The notes below the pieces were generated by a model. The model saw only the letters and a list, made by a program, of their open reading frames with translations. It had not been told where the DNA came from and did no database searches. From positions 1 to 35,983 of the forward strand of contig JAFWHT010000010.1 in assembly GCA_017511965.1 (NCBI GenBank): a stretch of DNA of 35,983 bases, given 5' to 3'. Made by a program: the position numbers and the translations under genes. This document shows, in pieces, positions 1 to 9,495 of this stretch (its first letter is position 1; each line of letters opens with the position of its first letter). The DNA comes from Candidatus Saccharimonadota bacterium. GTDB taxonomy: Bacteria > Patescibacteriota > Saccharimonadia > Saccharimonadales > Saccharimonadaceae.

Positions 1-1
1 A

Positions 2-952
2 AAGACCATTGATACTATGCAAGAAATGACTAGTGAAATCTGTGATGCAACTCCAGTAGGTACAGAAAGACAATTAACAGACATTCGTGATAATAAAGTC
101 TATTGGGTAGCAAAGCTAGCAGACAATCATTGTTGGATGACGCAGAATTTAGATTTAAACCTAGACTCTTCAGTTGCTTTAACTTCCGATACGACAGACC
201 TTAATACCGTCTCTTCATGGACGCCAATTCGTTCTACTATAAATGCAGTTACCAACGAATCTACTTCGGGGAGTATTACTGGCTGGAGTAATGATGCTAA
301 TACTCCATACTCAGTAGACACTGGAAATTATTACTGGAAAAATACTCCTTTTTATAATTCTAGCTTATGTGATAAAACGTTAAATGGGCTGCCTCTTCAG
401 GGCTGCAACTACCTTACTAAAGCTGCCGGTACTGGTCCCGATTGGGCTACCTATTTCGCGACCACGCCATATGCTTCTAACGGCACCCACGGTCACGTCG
501 GTAACTATTACAACTGGTCTGCAGCTGTGGCTAGCAACGATACATCTAGTTATACCGCATCTACTTTTGCCAACCCAGCCAACAACCCACCCAACTCTAT
601 CTGTCCGAAAGGCTGGCGACTCCCGACTATTACCAGTGCCGCTCCAGACTACACTCAAGCCGGCTCAAAAGACGAATTTTCTAGATTAGCTTATCTTTAT
701 GCCAATTATGCAGGTAATACTAGCATCAGTAGCGAAGGCTTAGAAAAAGCGCCACTTTATTACCCGCGCTCGGGCAACGTCAACAGCTCGATACTCCTCC
801 GCGCCGGCGATAGCGGCTTCGGATGGTCTAGTACGGTTGGTATTAGTACTGGCGCGCACTACTTAGGCTTCTTTTCTAGCACGATTTACCCTCAGGGCGT
901 CGCCTCTAACAATCGGACGGCCGGCTTTCCGGTTAGGTGCGTCGCCCGCTAA
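2..952 (+). CDS. FISUMP-domain surface protein, 5' end cut by window
   Basis: The frame is open to the left edge, so the real start lies outside; the first ATG (17) is internal, because the residues before and after it align with the second FISUMP domain of the protein ending at 12260. The visible part is one FISUMP domain (Fibrobacter succinogenes major paralogous domain, C-type-lectin-like fold): an entry motif DNKVYWVAKLADNHCWMTQN, a central block with SICPKGWRLPT, then WSST and a C-terminal VRCVAR. The family is secreted and usually treated as adhesin-like; the ligand is unknown. The middle of the domain is nearly the same as the paralogue, while the last 60 residues (about 766-949) differ strongly and are poor in adenine. 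Coding-strand base use is C/A-rich, unlike the G-rich neighbours. Confidence is high for the domain, low for function. Confidence 0.85.
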   Translation, partial: KTIDTMQEMTSEICDATPVGTERQLTDIRDNKVYWVAKLADNHCWMTQNLDLNLDSSVALTSDTTDLNTVSSWTPIRSTINAVTNESTSGSITGWSNDANTPYSVDTGNYYWKNTPFYNSSLCDKTLNGLPLQGCNYLTKAAGTGPDWATYFATTPYASNGTHGHVGNYYNWSAAVASNDTSSYTASTFANPANNPPNSICPKGWRLPTITSAAPDYTQAGSKDEFSRLAYLYANYAGNTSISSEGLEKAPLYYPRSGNVNSSILLRAGDSGFGWSSTVGISTGAHYLGFFSSTIYPQGVASNNRTAGFPVRCVAR

Positions 953-980
953 CCCTTACTGCTTAGCGTAACATTGTCTG

Positions 981-989
981 TGATATACT
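981..989 (+). promoter_or_regulatory. Extended -10 promoter TGaTATACT for acyltransferase
   Basis: TGA followed by TATACT (984-989), then exactly six bases to the ATG at 996. Initiation about seven bases after the -10 would fall on the start codon, giving a leaderless mRNA. The same grammar recurs through the window. Confidence 0.6.
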
Positions 990-995
990 TATACT

Positions 996-1820
996 ATGGC
1001 AAAAGCGAGTTTATTCCAGAAAGATATTCCAAAAGAGGAACGGATTTTTTATTATGAAAACGAGACGGATGATCCGATAAAAACAAAAGAACAAGAACGA
1101 AAAGAAAAAGTTTTGCTTCCTGAAGGATATGAGTTTATTCCAAAAAATCCACTGGTTAGGATTTATTCTGCGATTTTGTTTAGAGCATTTTGGGTGTTTG
1201 GACAATGGTATGAAAGATGTTATTGGCAAACGAAATTTTATGGACAAGAAAAATTGAAAAAAGCTAAAAAAACAGGGTTTGTGCTTTATGCTAACCATAC
1301 GAATCCGTTTCATGACGTTTTTGGGCCGGCGATTTTAGTAAAGCGAAGAATTTTTACGGTGATTAGCCCGGTGAATTTAAAATTACCTGGTATCGGGAAG
1401 TATTTGCCGATGATCGGTGGGATTCCACTGGGGACAAATGAAGCAGAAAAAAAGGCGATGAACGAAGCAGTTGATAAGCGCCTTAAAAAGCAGAAAAAAG
1501 TTTTGGTAATTTATCCGGAAGCGCATGTTTGGCCGTATGCGACAAAAATTCGGAAATTTCCAGCGGGCGACAAATCGTTTAAATATGCAGTACGAAACAA
1601 TTTGCCAATTTTTACGATGACGACGACTTTTCATAAGCGAAAAAAAGGAGAGTTGCCACGAATGGATGTATATCTTGACGGGCCGTTTTATCCGGACGCA
1701 AAAAAGACCGAAGCGGAAAATCGGGCGAAATTGGCTAAAGAAGCTTATGATTCTATGGTAAAATATAGCAAGAGGAATAGTTATGAGTATTTTCGATACA
1801 GGCGTAAATCCGCTAAGTAA
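996..1820 (+). CDS. PlsC-like 1-acyl-glycerophosphate acyltransferase family protein
   Basis: This 274-aa protein has the lysophospholipid acyltransferase blocks: NHTNPFHD near residues 100-107, GGIPLGTNEAE after it, and YPEAHVWPY near 174 in the place of the PEG block. It should transfer an acyl chain to a glycerophospho- or glycolipid at the cytoplasmic membrane. One oddity is that H101 and D107 are separated by five residues rather than the usual four of HX4D, so the catalytic pair may be shifted (H106-D107 is adjacent). The N-terminal 40 residues are charged and carry no signal peptide. The start at 996 is supported by a promoter six bases upstream. The next gene overlaps by 38 bp and is a glycosyltransferase, so the pair probably makes or decorates an envelope glycolipid. 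Substrate cannot be told from sequence. Confidence 0.75.
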   Translation: MAKASLFQKDIPKEERIFYYENETDDPIKTKEQERKEKVLLPEGYEFIPKNPLVRIYSAILFRAFWVFGQWYERCYWQTKFYGQEKLKKAKKTGFVLYANHTNPFHDVFGPAILVKRRIFTVISPVNLKLPGIGKYLPMIGGIPLGTNEAEKKAMNEAVDKRLKKQKKVLVIYPEAHVWPYATKIRKFPAGDKSFKYAVRNNLPIFTMTTTFHKRKKGELPRMDVYLDGPFYPDAKKTEAENRAKLAKEAYDSMVKYSKRNSYEYFRYRRKSAK

Positions 1821-2760
1821 ATTTAAAGTTGTGCCGGTTTTTCTGGCGATTAATAGTGCGTATGCGCCATATGCAGCAACAGCAATTAATTCATTAGTGA
1901 AAAAAACTGATCCAAAAAGGTATTACCGAGTGATTATTTTGCACGATGGATTAAACTGGGCCAACCGAATTAGGCTACGAAATTTAGTAACAAAAAATTG
2001 TGCAATTCAATTTAAAAAAATCGATCGGAATTTATATTTAAAGGCGGTGATTTCGTATTGTGCGAAACGAAAAGGTGCAGGCGATTTTTTTAGTGCGGCG
2101 GTTTATTATTATCGGTTCTTTATTCCACGACTTTTTCCACAGTACAATAAATGTGTTTATATTGATAGCGATACGATTTTGCTCGGCGATATTGGCGAGT
2201 TGTTTGATACTGAGCTTGGCGAAAATGTTGTCGCGGCGATGGTGGATCCGAAAGTTGATGTAATCCCAGAGTTTAAAGCATACGTTAATAATGCGGTAGG
2301 AGTGCCACATACGGAATACGTAAATGACGGAGTGATGGTGATGGATCTTAAAAAAATGCGAAAAATGCATTATTTATCGACACTAGTTTCGATGATTGAA
2401 AAATATGATGCAGATTTGGTGGCGCCGGATCAAGATTATTTGAATGTGATTTGTCGGGGAAAGATAAAGCATTTAGAGCCGATTTGGAACGCTGAGCCTT
2501 CGAAAAAATTACCAAAAGATACAAAATTGGTACATTTTAATTTGTTTAATAAACCGTGGCATTATAAAAATGTGCCAGCAGAAGAGATTTTTTGGAAAGC
2601 GGCTAAGGGGACGGGATTTTATAAAGATTTAAAGCGCCAGCAAGAAAAGTTCGGAAAAGAAAAACAAAAGGCAGAACAAGAAAAAGTTGGGGCGTTAATT
2701 AAAAAAGCCGGGAAACTCGGGAAATTAAAAAAGCCGATAATGAAATTACCGGAAAAATAA
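1783..2760 (+). CDS. Glycosyltransferase family 8 protein
   Basis: This 325-aa protein has the GT8 layout: an N-terminal Rossmann-like part with LAINSAYAPYAATAINSL, the metal-binding DSD at 128-130 within YIDSDTILLGDI, NDGVMVMDL, APDQDYLN and a late HFNLFNKPWHYKN matching the family's HxxxxxKPW block. GT8 enzymes move galactose or glucose from a UDP-sugar with retention of configuration. The last 45 residues are very lysine-rich (KEKQKAEQEK, KKAGKLGKLKK), which suggests docking on the membrane surface. The ATG lies inside the preceding acyltransferase gene, 38 bp before its end, with AGAGGA upstream as ribosome-binding site. The overlap implies translational coupling. The acceptor may be a membrane lipid, but this is inferred only from the neighbour. 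Confidence 0.85.
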   Translation: MSIFDTGVNPLSKFKVVPVFLAINSAYAPYAATAINSLVKKTDPKRYYRVIILHDGLNWANRIRLRNLVTKNCAIQFKKIDRNLYLKAVISYCAKRKGAGDFFSAAVYYYRFFIPRLFPQYNKCVYIDSDTILLGDIGELFDTELGENVVAAMVDPKVDVIPEFKAYVNNAVGVPHTEYVNDGVMVMDLKKMRKMHYLSTLVSMIEKYDADLVAPDQDYLNVICRGKIKHLEPIWNAEPSKKLPKDTKLVHFNLFNKPWHYKNVPAEEIFWKAAKGTGFYKDLKRQQEKFGKEKQKAEQEKVGALIKKAGKLGKLKKPIMKLPEK

Positions 2761-2771
2761 AATTTTAAATT

Positions 2772-2845
2772 TGGAGGTGCCTACCGGAATTGAACCGGTG
2801 TACGCGGTTTTGCAGACCGCTGCGTAACCACTCCGCCAAAGCACC
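2772..2845 (-). tRNA. tRNA-Cys (GCA)
   Basis: The reverse complement folds as a cloverleaf: acceptor GGTGCTT/AGGCACC, anticodon loop CTGCAAA (GCA), T-loop TTCAATT, discriminator U and encoded CCA. U73 and GCA are the identity elements of cysteine tRNA. Confidence 0.95.
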
Positions 2846-2855
2846 AGGTGTTTTA

Positions 2856-2864
2856 ATTATATCA
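2856..2864 (-). promoter_or_regulatory. Extended -10 promoter for tRNA-Cys, sharing the upstream stop codon
   Basis: Reading the minus strand, TGA-TATAAT lies 10 bases before the tRNA. The TGA (2864-2862) is also the stop codon of the EamA transporter gene, so promoter and gene end are fused. Confidence 0.6.
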
Positions 2865-3788
2865 TACTTGAAGGATTGTGATGCCAATTACGACGAGGAT
2901 AGTGGCAACGAAATGAACAAAGACGGATTTTTTGTTTAATTTTTCGCGACCGAATTTTGGCCAAATGAGAGTAAGGACTAAACCCATGAAGAAAATTACA
3001 ATTGGCTCAATCGCATCTGATGCGGCGGAAGCCATAGCAACAGCCGGAGCCATAACTAGGGCGCCACGATAACCGATGTCTTTTAAAAAACCAACACCGT
3101 AATTTATGATGAGAGGGCGCAAAACTTTTTTGCGACTCTTTTTCAAAACCACCTTAAAGCGAGTGCGCCATTTTTTGACTTCACCGATAATAAAAATATC
3201 GGCGATGCCACGACCAATAAATACTAGCGCTAATTCTTGGATTAAGGTCCAATCGGCGATTTCGTCGCCTTTGACGAAAATAAGGTTACCGATAACAGCA
3301 ATGAAGACGTACATAAAGGCGTAAAAAACTGCACGGAGTTTGACTTTGCGACTACGTTTTCGGGTGGTTAAAACGATCATGATTGGTGCGGCGATAATGG
3401 CGATAAAGGCGGCGAGTTGGGTTGGAGAAAATTGTTCGCCGAGAAAAATCCAGCCAAAGATTAAATATAAAACTGGGGAAAGTTGAGTAAAAATGCCGAG
3501 ATTGGTTGAGTCATCGATTTCGAGAGCTTTACAATAAGGAATGCCGGCGATGCCACTAAAAACACCTGATACTATAATAAATAATAGGGCAGATAAATTA
3601 TCGGAAGTAATAGTAAGGCCGAGAATAATGAGAAGAATAAAGCCAAAGAGAAGATTGCACCAGCCGTAGAAAAATTTTTGAGCAACAGCATCGCGACCTT
3701 TGAAATAAACATCTGATACGTAGTTGTCGATAAAAATTCGAAGTGAATCGAATACTACGGCGATAGCAACAAAAACTAACCAGTTCAA
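2862..3788 (-). CDS. EamA/DMT-family membrane transporter
   Basis: This 308-aa protein is almost wholly hydrophobic, with about ten membrane spans in two halves, as in drug/metabolite transporters. The first half contains GIFTQLSPVLYLIFGWIFLGE, a typical EamA span ending in the GE pair; a basic loop (RKRSRKVK) separates the halves. It starts with TTG at 3788, supported by GGAG eight bases upstream, and that TTG overlaps the TGA of the antiporter gene before it (TTGA). The two genes therefore form one transcription unit. The substrate is not predictable. The second half has an unusual basic cytoplasmic stretch (KKWRTRFKVVLKKSRKK), but the protein looks intact. Confidence 0.75.
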   Translation of the reverse strand: MNWLVFVAIAVVFDSLRIFIDNYVSDVYFKGRDAVAQKFFYGWCNLLFGFILLIILGLTITSDNLSALLFIIVSGVFSGIAGIPYCKALEIDDSTNLGIFTQLSPVLYLIFGWIFLGEQFSPTQLAAFIAIIAAPIMIVLTTRKRSRKVKLRAVFYAFMYVFIAVIGNLIFVKGDEIADWTLIQELALVFIGRGIADIFIIGEVKKWRTRFKVVLKKSRKKVLRPLIINYGVGFLKDIGYRGALVMAPAVAMASAASDAIEPIVIFFMGLVLTLIWPKFGREKLNKKSVFVHFVATILVVIGITILQV

Positions 3789-4771
3789 GCGAGAGCTCCG
3801 TAAACTATATAGCTGTAATATATAGCAAAAATGATTAACATCAGGGCCCCTTCCATGCGAAGAATTTTGCCGTCTTTGCCATTACTACCACGTTTTGCGA
3901 CGGCCCAAAGAATAGCGGCAGAGCCGATTAACATAATAATATCGAGCATTTCGAAGCTGGTTGGTTTAATGGCGCCAAATATGGCAACCGGAAGACCAAG
4001 CACGATGCAGATGTTAAAGATGTTGCTACCGATAATGTTGCCGACGAGAAGCTCGTTTTCATTTTTGCGAGCGGCAGTAATGGTTGTAACGAGTTCGGGA
4101 AGTGAAGTGCCGAAGGCGACGATGGTAAGAGCAATGATACGATCAGAAACGCCAACCATGGCGGCAAGAGTTGAAGCAGAATCGACGACAAAATTACTGC
4201 CAAAAATAACACCAGCGAGACCGACGCCAGTAATAAGGAAGGATTTGCCAAGTTTCCATTTTGGTTTTTCGACTTCTTTTTTCGAATTGCGGCTTTTCTT
4301 GACCATATTTATGATGTAGTAAATAAAAATTAAGAAGAGAAGAATGCAAATTACGGCATCGCTACGTGTGATGATGTTTTCGGCGGCACCAGAGATGCCT
4401 TCGTCTAGAAAGAGAACGACCATGGCGGTAGAAATAAGTAAAAGCATGGGAAGTTCTTTTGAAATGGTGGATTTTTGGATGCGAACCGGTTTAATGAGAG
4501 CGGCGATGCCGATTAGGAGTAGGATATTGATGATATTACTACCGATAACGTTGCCAAGTAGCATGTCGGTGTTGCCATCGATTAAAGAGGAAATAGAAAC
4601 TGCAAGCTCGGGTGCACCGGTACCGATTGCGACAATAGTGAGGCCGATTAATTGTTTTGATACTTTAAAATTTGAGGCGACACTAGAAGCGCCCGAGACT
4701 AACCAGTCGGCACCTTTGATTAAAAGGATGAAGCCAACGACGAGAATTGTAATTTGTAATGCTATTTCCAT
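3785..4771 (-). CDS. Calcium/sodium antiporter (CaCA family, YrbG-like)
   Basis: This 328-aa integral membrane protein has both alpha repeats of the Ca2+:cation antiporter superfamily in opposite halves. The first is GTGAPELAVSISSL followed by GNVIGSNIINILLLIG; the second is AFGTSLPELVTTITAA followed by GNIIGSNIFNICIVLG. The acidic residues in the PEL motifs are the ion ligands in this family. The length matches bacterial YrbG-type exchangers of about 320-330 aa. A charged loop (KKSRNSKKEVEKPKWK) divides the halves. It is the first gene of a two-gene unit with the EamA transporter. It probably exports Ca2+ or exchanges it with Na+; ion preference is not fixed by sequence. Confidence 0.88.
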   Translation of the reverse strand: MEIALQITILVVGFILLIKGADWLVSGASSVASNFKVSKQLIGLTIVAIGTGAPELAVSISSLIDGNTDMLLGNVIGSNIINILLLIGIAALIKPVRIQKSTISKELPMLLLISTAMVVLFLDEGISGAAENIITRSDAVICILLFLIFIYYIINMVKKSRNSKKEVEKPKWKLGKSFLITGVGLAGVIFGSNFVVDSASTLAAMVGVSDRIIALTIVAFGTSLPELVTTITAARKNENELLVGNIIGSNIFNICIVLGLPVAIFGAIKPTSFEMLDIIMLIGSAAILWAVAKRGSNGKDGKILRMEGALMLIIFAIYYSYIVYGALA

Positions 4772-4838
4772 TTTTTTATTTTTTGATTAAGTTTATGGTT
4801 ATATTGTATATGATTTTTTAAAAAAATGCAAGAGTTTG

Positions 4839-4847
4839 TGTTATAAT
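4839..4847 (+). promoter_or_regulatory. Extended -10 promoter for tRNA-Gly
   Basis: TGt-TATAAT ends eight bases before the tRNA 5' end at 4856. Confidence 0.6.
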
Positions 4848-4855
4848 TATGATAT

Positions 4856-4932
4856 GCGAGCGTAGCTCAGTTGTTTAGAGCGCTTCCTTGCCAAGGAAGA
4901 GGTCGAGAGTTAGAGTCTCTTCGCTCGCACCA
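4856..4932 (+). tRNA. tRNA-Gly (GCC) with U19/A56 in place of G19/C56
   Basis: The cloverleaf is complete: acceptor GCGAGCG/CGCTCGC, anticodon loop TTGCCAA (GCC), encoded CCA. The D-loop reads AGTTGTTTA where AGTTGGTTA is usual, and the T-loop reads TTAGAGT where TTCGAGT is usual. The two changes hit positions 19 and 56, which form a tertiary base pair in normal tRNAs, so the G-C pair has become U-A. The tRNA therefore looks structurally maintained rather than decayed. Confidence 0.92.
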
Positions 4933-4958
4933 TATATAATATATGGTGCATATTTTTT
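4927..4958 (+). terminator. Intrinsic terminator that uses the tRNA-Gly 3' end as its stem
   Basis: GCACCATATA (4927-4936) and TATATGGTGC (4940-4949) form a perfect 10-bp stem with a TAA loop, followed by a T6 run at 4953-4958. The 5' arm contains the last six bases of the tRNA, including CCA. A TATAAT (4935-4940) also sits across the loop and could serve lemA. Confidence 0.75.
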
Positions 4959-4976
4959 ATATAAAAGGAGGAAAAA

Positions 4977-5555
4977 ATGGAGACATGGATAGTTGTGCTA
5001 ATCGTAGTAATCGTGGCGATTGTATTGATTGGCGGGATTATTGCGGGAGTATACAATAGCTTAGTTAAACTAGATGAGCGAGTAAATGAAGCTTGGAGTG
5101 ATATTACAGTTCAACTAAAGTATCGAGCAGATTTGATTCCGAATGTAGTTGAAACAGTAAAGGGTTATGCGAAGCACGAAAAAGACACTTTTGCGATGGT
5201 AACCGAAGCGCGTTCAGCGGTGATGGGTGCAAAAACCGTAAAACAAGCAGCAGAAGCCGAAAAAGAAATGACCGGAGCTTTGGGGCGACTTTTTGCAATC
5301 GCAGAAGCTTATCCAGAACTAAAAGCAAATGCAAATTTCCAAACTTTGCAGGTTCAACTTCAGGATGTTGAAGATAAAATTCAAGCAGCGCGACGCTTTT
5401 ATAATGCAGGTGCAAAAGATTTGAATACAAAAATTAAAACTTTCCCGACAAATATGATTAATAGTATAATTGGTCATTTTAAACAACGTGAGTACTTTGA
5501 GGTGCCGGATGCAGAAAAAGCACAGATTGAAAAAGCTCCGGACGTTAAGTTTTAA
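4977..5555 (+). CDS. lemA: LemA family protein
   Basis: This 192-aa protein has one N-terminal membrane span (about residues 4-27) followed by a long helical domain with the LemA signatures: LVKLDERVNEAWSDI, VQLKYRADLIPNVVETVKGYA, and a C-terminal block with ARRFYNAGAKDLNTKI, TFPTNMI and YFEVPDAEK. The length is typical. A strong ribosome-binding site AAAGGAGG lies five bases before the ATG. HtpX follows after five bases, and lemA-htpX pairing is common in bacteria, where both are linked to membrane-protein quality control. The molecular role of LemA itself is not established. Confidence 0.95.
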   Translation: METWIVVLIVVIVAIVLIGGIIAGVYNSLVKLDERVNEAWSDITVQLKYRADLIPNVVETVKGYAKHEKDTFAMVTEARSAVMGAKTVKQAAEAEKEMTGALGRLFAIAEAYPELKANANFQTLQVQLQDVEDKIQAARRFYNAGAKDLNTKIKTFPTNMINSIIGHFKQREYFEVPDAEKAQIEKAPDVKF

Positions 5556-5560
5556 TTAAG

Positions 5561-6419
5561 ATGTATAAACATATTGCAGAAAATAAGCGTCGAACCATAT
5601 ATATTATTATTGGTTTTGTGATAATGATTGGGGCGATTGCGGGGGTTTTTGCGTGGTATTTTCAGAATTGGTGGGTTGCAGTTTGGACGATTTTGATTTC
5701 GATTTTATATGCGGTATTTCAGTATTTTATGGCGGGCTCGATTGCGGTGGCGATGACGGGGGCGAAAGAAATTACCAAAAAAGATAATCGTAGACTATAT
5801 AATATAGTGGAGAATTTATCGATTACGACAGGGTTGCCGATGCCGAAAGTTTATATTATAAACGATTCGGCGCCAAATGCTTTTGCAACGGGGCGAGACC
5901 CGAAACATGCGGCGGTTGCGGCGACAACGGGACTTTTAGACATTATGGATGATAAAGAGCTGACGGCAGTAATGGCGCACGAGATGTCGCATGTGAAAAA
6001 TTACGATATTAGAGTGTCGATGATTGTGTTTGGGTTGGTTTGCGTGATTGGGCTGATATCAGATTTGTCATTTAGAATGATGTTTTATGGTTCGAGACGG
6101 CGTGATAATGAGGGTAGTCCGGTAGGATATATTTTGATTTTAGTGGTAGCGATTTTGTCGCCGATTATTGCGGCGGTGGCACGGATGGCGGTGTCGAGAC
6201 AGCGAGAATATCTTGCTGATGCATCGGCAGTACATATTACACGATATCCCGAGGGTATGATTTTGGCACTTAAAAAATTACAAGCACATAGTCAGCCAAT
6301 GAGGTCGCAAAATTTGGCTGCGGAGTCGATGTATATTAACGATCCTTTAAGGAAAGGTTTTTTCAATAATTTATTATCGTCGCATCCACCGATTGAAAAA
6401 AGAATTGAAAGATTAGAAC

Positions 6420-6439
<20 letters not shown>
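5561..6439 (+). CDS. htpX: Membrane zinc metalloprotease HtpX (M48)
   Basis: This 292-aa protein has two N-terminal membrane spans (about residues 12-58), then the M48 catalytic domain. HEMSH at 140-144 gives two zinc-binding histidines and the catalytic glutamate, and RQREYLADASAV near 210 supplies the third ligand. Two more spans lie between these motifs. HPPIEKRIERL near the end is characteristic of HtpX. The enzyme degrades misfolded membrane proteins from the cytoplasmic side. It follows lemA after five bases without a visible Shine-Dalgarno sequence and overlaps the next membrane-protein gene by 20 bp, so the three are probably one operon. Confidence 0.95.
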
Positions 6440-9453
<3,014 letters not shown>

Positions 9454-9480
9454 AAAAGATTAGATTTTTAAAACCGCTTG

Positions 9481-9489
9481 TGGTATAAT
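9481..9489 (+). promoter_or_regulatory. Extended -10 promoter for the FISUMP switch gene
   Basis: TGg-TATAAT (9484-9489) is followed by six bases and the ATG at 9496. This fixes 9496 as the true start even though the reading frame from it is interrupted. Confidence 0.65.
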
Positions 9490-9495
9490 AGATAT

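Noticed and set aside
384-689. Plus-strand 101-aa ORF inside the first FISUMP gene
   Set aside because: It is an out-of-frame reading of a conserved FISUMP domain and has no start signal or recognisable family.
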